Below, piece by piece: positions 51,711-60,267 of a stretch of DNA of 64,000 nucleotides. The notes under the pieces are model-generated. The model was not told the origin of the DNA, ran no database searches, and saw nothing but the letters and a program-made list of their open reading frames with translations. Both the position numbers and the translations under genes were made by a program. Source of the stretch: an uncultured Sphingomonas sp. (lineage in GTDB: Bacteria; Pseudomonadota; Alphaproteobacteria; Sphingomonadales; Sphingomonadaceae). The first letter of the stretch is position 1. Every line of letters begins with the position of its first letter. The stretch lies in NCBI RefSeq assembly GCF_913062585.1, contig NZ_CAJXWX010000006.1:100329-164328 (forward strand), read 5' to 3'.

Positions 51711-52031
51711 TCAGTTGCCCTGGGCGTCGACCATGACCACGACCGGCCTGCCGCGCGACATGGGTTCCCATCCCGCCGACAGCGCGGAGCGCACGCAGCG
51801 CGCGATCGTCGCGTCATCGAGCTGGAGCCGACCACGCGGCAATCCCTTCAACAGCCGCTTGGGCGGGGGAAATTCGACCAAGGCTTCGCGCTTGGCGTCC
51901 TGCTGGAGCAGCGCAATCGTCATGCCCTTCCACCCCTCGTCATCCGACTGGTGGGGTTCGCTGTGCAGGTGCCAATCATAGGCAACGCCATCGATCGTGA
52001 CGGTACCGGCGTTCGTGTGGGATTTCGACAT
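51711..52031 (-). CDS. Conserved-looking hypothetical protein, 106 aa
   Basis: From MSKSHTNAGTVTIDGVAYDW the product has a compact alpha/beta look with YDWHLHSEPHQSDDEGWKG and FPPPKRLLKGLPRGRLQLDD segments and ends VVVMVDAQGN. It is soluble and without signal peptide. I have seen similar small proteins in sphingomonads without a known role. It lies upstream of the 90-residue protein on the same strand, with 83 bp between, possibly one operon. Confidence 0.6.
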   Translation of the reverse strand: MSKSHTNAGTVTIDGVAYDWHLHSEPHQSDDEGWKGMTIALLQQDAKREALVEFPPPKRLLKGLPRGRLQLDDATIARCVRSALSAGWEPMSRGRPVVVMVDAQGN

Positions 52032-52865
52032 AGCCGGGCCTCTAGCACACCAAATCCGTGCAGGCACAAACCCCGTTTCCGGCCTCACGCCTGTCACGCG
52101 TCGCCCGCCAGCAATTAATCGGCAGCGGTCAAGCCGGTATGGCCCGATGGCGCCGTAGCTGGCGATCATCATGTCGAAGAGTGCAATGTCCGATCGACGC
52201 TTTGCGAACAGTTGTGCGCCTGCGACCGGCGCACGTTACGGCAAATTGCCCAGAGCGGCTGATTCATACGGCTTCGAGCTTCAGTCCGGTTGAAATCATG
52301 TCGAACCGGACGACACGGCCACCCTTTCCTGTGTATGACGTCCAATCTCGGAAGATTACGACCACTTCACCTTCAGTGTTGCAGATTTTAGGGTCGGCAT
52401 CAGGAAGACAGGATTTCCGACCTATTTCCTCGTCGCTCCAAACCATTGATCTTGATCCACTTCGCAACCCGTCTGTCGGCAAGTTGCGCAGCAAGGGGTA
52501 CAGGCGGACAACTGCTCAAGCGCCACGCATCAGGTGTCCAAGCCGTCGCGAACGACCGAGATGCGGTCATTCGAGACGATTTTCCGCAGTACCACATCCG
52601 ACGTTGGTTCATGTCCCGATGGAGCCGGACGCACGGCCCGCTTCCAATAAGGGGAGTAATGAGGCGGCCCATAGCGACTGGCTGTATTTGCTGGCCCAAA
52701 GGTCACCAATCTTCGCATCGCCACTTAGGCTACCGTTTGGAGGTGACACAAAACGGTCATCGACCTGACTCGCCCTTGCATTCGAAACTCAACGGCACTG
52801 CAACAAAGCTGCTCTAGCGCGGCCAACAGGCGCCGAGAGAGCGGCCCTTCAGGGAATGTGTCATC
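52032..52865. other. 834-bp region of lower GC with no firm gene
   Basis: GC content is visibly lower than in flanking genes. The only frame with protein-like composition is 52264-52494 on the reverse strand, listed separately. Other frames are interrupted or arginine-rich. No repeats, tRNA or IS ends were recognised. It may be acquired or decayed DNA and includes the promoter of the 52866 receptor gene at its right end. Confidence 0.5.
52264..52494 (-). CDS. Orphan open frame, 76 aa
   Basis: The product has a charged, folded look in its second half (CNTEGEVVVIFRDWTSYTG, KGGRVVRFDMISTGLKL). Third-position GC is low, unlike the neighbours, so it would be a foreign or fast-evolving gene. No family is recognised, the start is uncertain, and no good ribosome site is seen. 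Confidence 0.3.
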   Translation of the reverse strand: MLRNLPTDGLRSGSRSMVWSDEEIGRKSCLPDADPKICNTEGEVVVIFRDWTSYTGKGGRVVRFDMISTGLKLEAV

Positions 52866-55265
52866 ATGAAATTCGCTACCGCCAGCGCCGTTGCGGCGCT
52901 GCACGTTCTGTTCGCGCCTGCCGTTTCGGCGCAGGCCGTCGCGCCCCAAGCCAATTCGCCGGTCAGCCAGGTGACACCGGATGCCGCCGGTGGAGACGAT
53001 GTCGTCGTGACCGGCACGCGGGAACGTGGGCGCACCCAGTTCGATACGCTGGCCCCAGTCGACGTGCTGCCAGAAGCCCTGGTGCGCTCTGCCGTATCGG
53101 GCGATCTCAACAACGCGCTGGCGCAGCTCCTGCCGTCGTTCAACGTCCAGCGCCTGCCCGCCGCCGACGGACAAGCGTTCGTGCGTCCGGCGACGCTGCG
53201 CGGCCTGTCCGCCGACCAGACGCTCGTCCTCGTCAACGGCAAGCGCTATCACCGCTCGGCACTGCTGGGAACGCGCGGCGCACAGGCCCCCGATCTCGCC
53301 AGCATCCCCACCCTCGCGATCAAGCGCATCGAGGTGCTTCGCGACGGCGCGTCGGCCCAATATGGCTCGGACGCGATCGCCGGCGTCATCAACATCATCC
53401 TCGACGACCAGCCGGGGATGGAGGCATTTGGTCAGTTCAGCCAATATTATGCCGGTGACGGCAACAACTACCAGTCCGGCGCACGCGGTGGCGTCGCGCT
53501 CGGAGACAAGGGCGCGATCGTCTTCACCGGTCAGTTCGAGCACGGAGAGGCTACCTCGCGCACCCGCCAGCGTCCCGACGCCGCCGCGTTCCAGGCCGCG
53601 AACCCGACGCTCGCGGTCCGAAACCCGGTGCAGCGCTGGGGACAACCCGACGAAGAGCGCGTCCGCGGCGCCGTCGACATGCATTACGACCTCGCCGAGA
53701 CCGCGACCATCTACGCCTTCGGCACGGTGCAGCAGGGCGAAGGGATCACCGATTTCAACTGGCGAAACCCCAGCAATACCGGCAGCGTCTACAACGCCAG
53801 CAGCGCCTTCCCTGGTTTCAGCTTCCGCAGCATCTATCCGGCCGGCTTCACGCCGCGCTTCGGCACGCAGTTCGCCGACCTGCAACTCGTCAGCGGCCTG
53901 CGCGGCGATCTGTCGGAGGCGCTAAGCTACGACCTTAGCGCCTCCGCCGGCCGCAGCCGCATCGACTATACGATCGCCGAAACGCTCAACGCATCCCTGG
54001 GGCCGACCAGCCCGACCAGCTTCTACCTCGGTCGCCTGACGCAGCGTGAGACGAACCTCAACGCCGACTTCGTCTATCGTTTGCCCATCGGTGGTATCGA
54101 ACCGCTCAACATCGCGTTCGGCGGCGAACGGCGGATCGAGCGCTACGCGGTCGGCGTTGGCGATCCGGCCTCCTATGCGATCGGGGCGGGCGCGGCCACC
54201 GGTCTTGCCCCGAACGCCAACGGATTCCCTGGCTTCGGGCCGCAACAGGCAGGCAACTTCAAGCAGACGAGCAACGCGGGTTATGTCGATCTCACATGGC
54301 GTCCGGTTACGATGCTCGCCCTCGGCGCGGCAGGTCGCTACGAGGATTTTTCGAGCTTCGGCGACAAGTTCACCTATAAATTCTCCGGGCGGGTCGAGCC
54401 GGTCGAATGGCTCGCGCTGCGCGGCACCTATTCCACCGGCTTCCGGGCGCCGACCCCGGCCCAGCTCAACACGCGGGTGGTGAGCCAGGGCCTCGACACC
54501 CGGACCCTGCAGGTCTTCAACCAGGGCCGCCTGGCGCCCACCGACCCGCTCGCGGTCGCGCTGGGTGCCAAGCCGCTGCGGCCCGAAACGTCGCGCAACA
54601 TCAGCGCCGGGCTCGTCGCGCAGACGAATATCGGGCTGGGGGCGACGGTCGATCTCTATCAGATCGACGTTGACGACCGCTTCAGCCAGTCGGCGACGAT
54701 TCCCATCCCGGCGGGCTTCGCCAATCCCAACCGCTTCACCTCGATCAGCTACTTTACCAACGACTTCAACACCCGGACACGGGGTGTCGATGTCGTCGTC
54801 AGCTATGCCCGTACCCTGGGCGGCGGTCGGGCCAGCGCGACGCTGGCCTATAACTACAACCGCACCACCGTCCGTAGCGGAACGAGCGCGGCGATCGCCA
54901 ACGACACGCAACGCCGCATCTTCCAGGAACGGCTGCCCCAGCACAATGCGACCGGCACGCTCGGCTACGATATCGGTCGGGTCGGTGTGATGCTGCGCGG
55001 TCGTTATTACGGGCCCTGGACCGACGTGACGGGCAATGCGACCGGCGAGTTGTTCCAGCGCTTCGGCGGCCTCGCGCTGTTCGACGCCTCGCTCACCTAT
55101 CGCGTGACGCCGAACATCTCGATCCGTGGCGGCACCGAAAACGTCTTCAATACCTATCCGGCGAAAGCGACCAATCAGGCGAACCGTGGCCTGATCTATT
55201 CGCGAAACGCACCCTATGACACCGACGGTGGCCGGTACTATGTCCGGCTTGGGTTGAGCTTCTGA
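52866..55265 (+). CDS. TonB-dependent receptor coupled to a PLP enzyme
   Basis: The 799-residue receptor has a signal peptide ending FAPAVSAQA, then a TonB-box region (DDVVVTGTRERGRTQ) and plug (ATLRGLSADQTLVLVNGKRYH in pieces, LRDGASAQYGSDAIAGVINII in pieces). The barrel ends RYYVRLGLSF. The plug type (RGL..DQTLVLVNGKR) is the same broad class as the 9104 receptor. Its TGA overlaps the ATG of the next gene (TGATG), so the two proteins are made together and the receptor should import the substrate, or retrieve the product, of that periplasmic PLP enzyme. Confidence 0.93.
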   Translation: MKFATASAVAALHVLFAPAVSAQAVAPQANSPVSQVTPDAAGGDDVVVTGTRERGRTQFDTLAPVDVLPEALVRSAVSGDLNNALAQLLPSFNVQRLPAADGQAFVRPATLRGLSADQTLVLVNGKRYHRSALLGTRGAQAPDLASIPTLAIKRIEVLRDGASAQYGSDAIAGVINIILDDQPGMEAFGQFSQYYAGDGNNYQSGARGGVALGDKGAIVFTGQFEHGEATSRTRQRPDAAAFQAANPTLAVRNPVQRWGQPDEERVRGAVDMHYDLAETATIYAFGTVQQGEGITDFNWRNPSNTGSVYNASSAFPGFSFRSIYPAGFTPRFGTQFADLQLVSGLRGDLSEALSYDLSASAGRSRIDYTIAETLNASLGPTSPTSFYLGRLTQRETNLNADFVYRLPIGGIEPLNIAFGGERRIERYAVGVGDPASYAIGAGAATGLAPNANGFPGFGPQQAGNFKQTSNAGYVDLTWRPVTMLALGAAGRYEDFSSFGDKFTYKFSGRVEPVEWLALRGTYSTGFRAPTPAQLNTRVVSQGLDTRTLQVFNQGRLAPTDPLAVALGAKPLRPETSRNISAGLVAQTNIGLGATVDLYQIDVDDRFSQSATIPIPAGFANPNRFTSISYFTNDFNTRTRGVDVVVSYARTLGGGRASATLAYNYNRTTVRSGTSAAIANDTQRRIFQERLPQHNATGTLGYDIGRVGVMLRGRYYGPWTDVTGNATGELFQRFGGLALFDASLTYRVTPNISIRGGTENVFNTYPAKATNQANRGLIYSRNAPYDTDGGRYYVRLGLSF

Positions 55266-56515
55266 TGATCGACCGGCGCGCGCTTCTGGCTGGCGGGATG
55301 GCCGCTACCCTCCCCCTGCCTGCGCGCGCCGGCGCGCCCGCGCATCCCGCCCCGGACGACGAGGCGTTCTGGGCGACGGTCGCGGCGGAGTATGACGTGC
55401 CACAGGACGTCATCCAACTCGAAAACGGCAATTGGGGCGCGATGCCCCGTCCCGTCCGCAGCGCATACGAACAGGCCGTCGCGCGCGTGAACCGCGATAC
55501 CAGCTATTATGCGCGCCGCGGCATGCTCGCCGATCTCGCTACCGCCCGTATCGCCGTCGCGGCGGAACTGGGCGTGCCAGCGGATGAGATCACCTTCACG
55601 CGCAACGCGACCGAGGCGCTGAAGGCGCTGATCCTCGGCTACAATCGTCTGACCGCAGGCGATGCGATCCTGTACGCCGACCTCGACTATGACAGCATGC
55701 AGGCGTGCATGGAGAGCCTGGGGCCGCGGCGTGGCGTCCGCGTTCGCCGCATCGCGCTGCCCGAACCCGCAACATGCGCCAGCCTGATCGACGCCTATGC
55801 GCAGGCGATGGCCGACGAACCACGGCTGAAGCTCATCCTTCTTACCCATCTAAGCCACCGGACCGGCCTGGTGATCCCGGTCCGCGAGATCGCGGCGATG
55901 GCCCGCGCCCGCGGCATAGACGTCATCGTCGACGCAGCGCACAGTTGGCAGCAGCTCGACTTCGCGCTGCCCGACCTCGATTGCGATTTCGTCGGGTTGA
56001 ACGGCCACAAATGGCTCGGCGCGCCGCTCGGCATCGGCATCCTCCATATCCGCAAAGGCGCCCTGTCCCGCATCGACCGCGATCCCGCCGAAGACGCGAG
56101 CGGCCCCGACACCGTCATGGCCCGCATCCATACCGGCACGCTCGATTACGCCTCCTGGCTCACCGTCCCCGCCGCGCTCGCCTTTCAGCATCGGATCGAC
56201 CGTGCCGCTCGCGCCGCACGGCTGCGCGCGCTTCGCGACCGCTGGGTCCGACAGGTGCGGGCGATCCCCGGCATCGAGATACTGACGCCGGACGACCCGA
56301 CCTTGCATGGCGCGATCACGTCGTTCCGGGTCCAGGGGATAACCAGCTCGCAGGCGAACGCCGCCATTTCCCAGCGACTGCTTGAACAGCATCGCATCTT
56401 CACCGTTCATCGAACAGGGGCAGCCAACGGAGCATGTGTCCGGGTAACGCCGTCCTTGTTCAACTCGGCGAGCGACGTCGACTATTTGGCTAAGGCCTTG
56501 TCGACCCTTAACTGA
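55265..56515 (+). CDS. Tat-exported class V aminotransferase-fold PLP enzyme
   Basis: The 416-residue protein opens MIDRRALLAGGMAATLPLPARA, a twin-arginine signal peptide that would send the folded, cofactor-loaded enzyme to the periplasm. The class V fold follows, like isopenicillin N epimerase and cysteine desulfurase/lyase: QLENGNWGAMP, TFTRNATEALKAL, LILLTHLSHRTGLVIPV in part, VDAAHSWQQLDF and the PLP lysine in GLNGHKWLGAPLG. No persulfide cysteine loop is evident, so a lyase, epimerase or amino-group chemistry on an imported amino compound is more likely than desulfurase. Translational coupling to the TonB receptor is the main clue. Confidence 0.9.
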   Translation: MIDRRALLAGGMAATLPLPARAGAPAHPAPDDEAFWATVAAEYDVPQDVIQLENGNWGAMPRPVRSAYEQAVARVNRDTSYYARRGMLADLATARIAVAAELGVPADEITFTRNATEALKALILGYNRLTAGDAILYADLDYDSMQACMESLGPRRGVRVRRIALPEPATCASLIDAYAQAMADEPRLKLILLTHLSHRTGLVIPVREIAAMARARGIDVIVDAAHSWQQLDFALPDLDCDFVGLNGHKWLGAPLGIGILHIRKGALSRIDRDPAEDASGPDTVMARIHTGTLDYASWLTVPAALAFQHRIDRAARAARLRALRDRWVRQVRAIPGIEILTPDDPTLHGAITSFRVQGITSSQANAAISQRLLEQHRIFTVHRTGAANGACVRVTPSLFNSASDVDYLAKALSTLN

Positions 56516-56829
56516 TGGCACTTGGAACGCATATGCGATCTGGCCTAAGCAGTCGGAATTTATCATTACTCTACCGAATAATGCCTGCATACCTCGGGAC
56601 CATCAACCTTCTCGATTATGTGAGGTTGATCACCGTTATGTTTTAACAGAACTCGCGATTACCGGAAAACAAGTACGATCAGTCCAATCACATTCCACTT
56701 GAAACATATGCGGCCGTTCGACACTGTAATTATAGATGCCGGATTCCTGCCACTCGGTCAGGGGAGCTATCGGACGCATCCCTTAAATTTCTACCGCTCG
56801 GATGCAGGATAATGATGGCCACAGGTGTG
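56516..56829. other. AT-rich intergenic region, two gene ends
   Basis: About 314 bp between convergent genes. It holds an inverted repeat ATCAACCT (56602-56609) / AGGTTGAT (56623-56630), with a TTTT stretch a few bases further on, which may end the PLP-enzyme transcript. Base composition is low in GC. No gene is supported. Confidence 0.5.
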
Positions 56830-57426
56830 CTAGCCGCCGGGGTGGGACTGGCAAACCAGACGTGCGACAATCACATGCCATCGTCTTTTGCGCCGCATCG
56901 TATCTGTCCGCCAGGACAGGCCGGTCAGATCAAGAAAGCGTTGCTGTATAGTCTCGGCATGCTGCACGAAGTCATAATAGTCGATGCGGTGATGCGCGAG
57001 CACCAGCCGCCCGCCCGATCGCAGCGCCTGGGCAACACGCAGGGCGACGGACTTCATGGCTTGCGGCGGGAGATAGTAGAGGAGTTCGGCGATCACGATC
57101 GCGTCATACTCCCTCCGGGGGAGCCGCGCCGGCAGGGCCAGTTGGATCGCCCTCGCGCGACGCCGCCCTGCGATGGCATCGGCCGTGAGTATCGTCCCCT
57201 CGGCCGTTCCCTCCGTCGCATCGAGCCGCAGGGCACGCGCGGCGATCGCGCGACTGTTCGATCCGTTGCCGCTTCCCAATTCCAGAACCCGGCCGAGGGG
57301 GCCTGGGCCAAGCGCGTGCAGGATCGCCGTACGCTTCACGGCCTCGTCCCGGTCGGAATAGGTCCGCCAGGGGTCGTCGTTGGCCGCGAATTTCTCGGCA
57401 AAATCGGTGAGGTCGATAGGCCTCAT
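56830..57426 (-). CDS. NodS-like SAM-dependent methyltransferase
   Basis: The 198-residue product has the class I SAM-binding motif VLELGSGNGSNSRAIA near residue 47, DAIVIAELLYYLPPQAM (post-motif II) and SGGRLVLAHHR. It is shaped like NodS, which N-methylates a deacetylated sugar in Nod factor synthesis. It is the last gene in the four-gene operon and its ATG overlaps the PIG-L stop (ATGA). The acceptor is unknown; a free amine made by the PIG-L enzyme is the natural guess. Confidence 0.87.
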   Translation of the reverse strand: MRPIDLTDFAEKFAANDDPWRTYSDRDEAVKRTAILHALGPGPLGRVLELGSGNGSNSRAIAARALRLDATEGTAEGTILTADAIAGRRRARAIQLALPARLPRREYDAIVIAELLYYLPPQAMKSVALRVAQALRSGGRLVLAHHRIDYYDFVQHAETIQQRFLDLTGLSWRTDTMRRKRRWHVIVARLVCQSHPGG

Positions 57427-58076
57427 CGCGCGTCCTGGGCGAACTGTTCGACCGGGTGCGCGAAGACCGCGAGTTCATGGCGTGCGATCGCAAAGCCCTG
57501 AGGATCATCGGTGATCGCGCCCAATTGGGTGCGATGCATCCGGATCAGCGATCGCTTCGCCGCCACCCCGCCCGCCAGCGAAACGGTTCGGCATCGGGCA
57601 ATCCTCGCACGATGTGGCGGCCAGACCTGATAGGTCATGCGTCGTCCGGCGAACCGAGTATCCCGAAGCGCCGCCGCGACGGCCCGGTGATCGGGATGGG
57701 CGTCGGTCATGGCGGGGCCGACGACCATGTCCAAACCACGGCCCCGACGGATCGCCTGGCTTAGCCGCCGACGGCATAGCAGCGTTTCGGCGGAAAGATT
57801 GCCATCGGGCAGCCCCAGGAAGGTCACATGCTGACGCGTCACACCCAGACGGCGGAGCGCCGACAGACTTTCCTGCCGACGCGCCGCGATCAGTCGTTCG
57901 GGGGGCCATGCCCCACTATTCGGATGCGAGGCAGCGCCGTTGCTGACCACGATGACCCGGACCATACTGCCCTGCCTTCGTAGGGCCTGTATCAGACCAG
58001 CGGCGCCGATGATCTCGTCATCGGGATGGGGCGCAACGACGACCGCGCGGCGAACGGCTTTGAGATCCAACGTCAC
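57423..58076 (-). CDS. PIG-L family N-deacetylase
   Basis: PIG-L/LmbE enzymes remove acetyl groups from N-acetylglucosamine-type or related substrates with zinc. The GTG start at 58076 overlaps the previous stop (GTGA); the longer frame is out of the family. The 217-residue product has the zinc motif VVAPHPDDEIIGAAG (His-Pro-Asp-Asp) near residue 18, the block VSNGAASHPNSG, LGLPDGNL, and the second His in TDAHPDHRAVA. Everything is in place for activity. Confidence 0.92.
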   Translation of the reverse strand: MTLDLKAVRRAVVVAPHPDDEIIGAAGLIQALRRQGSMVRVIVVSNGAASHPNSGAWPPERLIAARRQESLSALRRLGVTRQHVTFLGLPDGNLSAETLLCRRRLSQAIRRGRGLDMVVGPAMTDAHPDHRAVAAALRDTRFAGRRMTYQVWPPHRARIARCRTVSLAGGVAAKRSLIRMHRTQLGAITDDPQGFAIARHELAVFAHPVEQFAQDAR

Positions 58077-59071
58077 AAGCCGGGCACCAACAGACCCTGT
58101 CGAACCGCATGACCGACACGGAGCCTTTGGGCGTCCGGGGCCGGCTGGCGGAGATAGACCGCCAGATCGCTGAGCATGGCCGAGAGTGGATGGCTGTGGA
58201 ACTGGCCAGCCAGCCCCACCGCCTCGCGCGCGACGACCATCGCGCGTTCGGCCGCATCGGCCACCGCCAGTCGGGCCGCCGCCACCCGTGACAGGCGCGG
58301 CTCGTCCCCTCCTTCGGCATCCTCGAACCACAGCCGCGCCGTCCGCCGTACGATGGCGGCCGCGCCATCGGCCAGTGCGAACAATTCGGCCATTCGGGCG
58401 GCCTGGAAGGGATCGTCGGCCCGCCCCGTCTTCACCAGATGATCGCGGCTGAGGTCGCAGATGCCCGCCACGCCGCCTGCGTGAACCGCCACGAAACGCA
58501 GCGCGCCGCCGCTGAAATAGGGCTCACGCGCATAGCTGTCGGGCTGGCCGATCCGATCCGCGTCGGTAACGGGGGCATCATTCCAGAGCACCTGGTGCGT
58601 TTCGGATCGCTGCATCCCGATCACTCGCCACCAATCGGTGTCGATCGCCGGTGGCACGCGGGCAAGGTCGAGGAGAAGCAATTGCACCCCGCTGGACGTA
58701 TCCGCCGTGACCAGCGCATGGCTCAGCACGCCCGCCCCCGAGGCATAGCTTTTGCCGCCGCTCAGCCGCCCGTCATCCAACCGCAGCGCGTCCCCAGGCA
58801 GTCCGGCATTCCACACCCCCAACGTCGCGCCGCGTGCCAAGCCATGACCCAGCCGGTCGACCTGCGCGGCCGAGCCATAGCGCCGGACGATCTGCACGGC
58901 ATCGACATGCCCCTCGACCAGGCGGGCAAGCGGCAGGTCGCGGCGGCCGATCGCGTATAGACCCGCCAACAGCGCGATCAGCTCGTCCCCCGTCTGCGGA
59001 TGGCCTGGCGGATTTTCGGCCCAGCCGGAAGTAGCGATCGCGCTTCGCAGTTGATCGGCCATCGTCGTCAT
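58073..59071 (-). CDS. Acyl-CoA-dehydrogenase-like flavoprotein
   Basis: The 332-residue product (MTTMADQLRSAIATSGWAE) is clearly of the acyl-CoA dehydrogenase superfamily: ARLVEGHVDAVQIVRRYG, LSGGKSYASGAGVLSHALV in pieces, and a C-terminal helical domain (LFALADGAAAIVRRTARLWFEDAE in pieces; AREAVGLAGQFHSHPLS). It is shorter than usual (about 380) and the standard catalytic Glu context is not evident, so it may act on a non-CoA or carrier-bound substrate. It overlaps both neighbours by 4 bp. Confidence 0.85.
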   Translation of the reverse strand: MTTMADQLRSAIATSGWAENPPGHPQTGDELIALLAGLYAIGRRDLPLARLVEGHVDAVQIVRRYGSAAQVDRLGHGLARGATLGVWNAGLPGDALRLDDGRLSGGKSYASGAGVLSHALVTADTSSGVQLLLLDLARVPPAIDTDWWRVIGMQRSETHQVLWNDAPVTDADRIGQPDSYAREPYFSGGALRFVAVHAGGVAGICDLSRDHLVKTGRADDPFQAARMAELFALADGAAAIVRRTARLWFEDAEGGDEPRLSRVAAARLAVADAAERAMVVAREAVGLAGQFHSHPLSAMLSDLAVYLRQPAPDAQRLRVGHAVRQGLLVPGL

Positions 59072-60102
59072 GCCGCGACCTCGCACCACCGGCTTTCCAG
59101 TTCACGCAGAATATCTTCCGCTGTCGCCAGCGACACCATGGCATCATAGGCCATGGGTGCGGGGACGATACGCATGGCGAACGCCTCGCCATTGGGACAA
59201 TCGCGCGCAACGCCCAGCACATGGTCCGCCGTCAACCCCAGACTTCGTCCCAGCGTCATGCGGACATCGCGCTGATCTATCATCATGAAGCTGCGTCGCG
59301 CGGCCGCCTGTGCGTGCCATTGCCATGCCGATCCGCGCGGGTCGGGCATGCAGGGCAATTCGCCATGATCCAGCGCCCGCAACATGTCGGCAAGGCCCCC
59401 GCCGGCCCGTCCGTCGCGCCGGGAGGATGTGTCGACCGCCATCGCCCCGTCGCGGCGGACGCGAAAACCGGCCCGCGCCGAGTCATCGAGAAACCGGGCA
59501 TCTTCGCCGGACGACAGCGGCAGGAACCCGCCGATCGCGCGATAGGCAGAGGCATGGGCCGCTATGTTGGCGCCACCACCGAAATGATGGGTATCCCGCG
59601 CCTCCCATGGCACCGGGTCGACAAGGCGCCGATATTGGTGGAGCCGATCATAATAGCGCTCGATGCGGCACTGCCGGGGATCGCGGGCGGCATCGAGGCG
59701 AAGGACACGCCCCGCCACCACATCCGCCTCCTGCAGGGCCCGGCGGCCCGCGGCGATCCAATCCCGATGCGGGATGCTGTCGGCGTCGGTCGTGAACAAC
59801 AGCCCCTCGCCGCCCGCCAGACGCTCCAGGCCCATGGCCAGCGCCGTGCGGCGGGCCGCGCCTGCATTAGGCTCGGTATCCATGGGGCCCTGCGACAGGG
59901 TCAGTCCGAACGGCAAAGCGGCGCGCATCCCGTCGACCATGGCCATGCTGCCGTCCCGACAGTCATCTAGATAGAGACACAGGTGCAGACCGTTTCCGTC
60001 GACCGACTGTCCAGCGATCGCCGACAGCAACGCGGGGAGCAAGGCGGCCTCGTTTCGTGCCGGAACACAGATGATCACGGGGATGTCCTCGTCCAGAATC
60101 AT
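59068..60102 (-). CDS. Family 2 glycosyltransferase
   Basis: The 344-residue product (start MILDEDIPVIICVPARNEA) has a GT-A fold typical of family 2: VIICVPARNEAALLPALLSAI in pieces, LYLDDCRDGSM, the DxD-type LLFTTDADSIPHRDW, and SSGEDARFLDDSARAGF with the acceptor-side ED. No membrane spans follow, so it is cytoplasmic or peripheral, unlike NodC. It is the first gene of a four-gene set with 4-bp overlaps (GT, ACAD, PIG-L, methyltransferase), which indicates one pathway that builds a modified glycosylated molecule. Confidence 0.88.
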   Translation of the reverse strand: MILDEDIPVIICVPARNEAALLPALLSAIAGQSVDGNGLHLCLYLDDCRDGSMAMVDGMRAALPFGLTLSQGPMDTEPNAGAARRTALAMGLERLAGGEGLLFTTDADSIPHRDWIAAGRRALQEADVVAGRVLRLDAARDPRQCRIERYYDRLHQYRRLVDPVPWEARDTHHFGGGANIAAHASAYRAIGGFLPLSSGEDARFLDDSARAGFRVRRDGAMAVDTSSRRDGRAGGGLADMLRALDHGELPCMPDPRGSAWQWHAQAAARRSFMMIDQRDVRMTLGRSLGLTADHVLGVARDCPNGEAFAMRIVPAPMAYDAMVSLATAEDILRELESRWCEVAA

Positions 60103-60267
60103 TCTCCCATGCTTGGCGACCTGGCACGACCGATCCAGATCAATTCCGCATGCGTACGACAGGCGCACCCGATAAGCCTTAATCAATATCAACCATTTAG
60201 CAGGCGGACGATTGCGTGAGCCGTGCGTTGGGAGGGCTGATATCCCTCAACGACGGAAGGCAGCATC

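Noticed and set aside
52058..52768. Plus-strand 236-residue frame in the low-GC gap
   Set aside because: No domain or signal, unbalanced composition (Arg/Ser/Pro), and no ribosome site.
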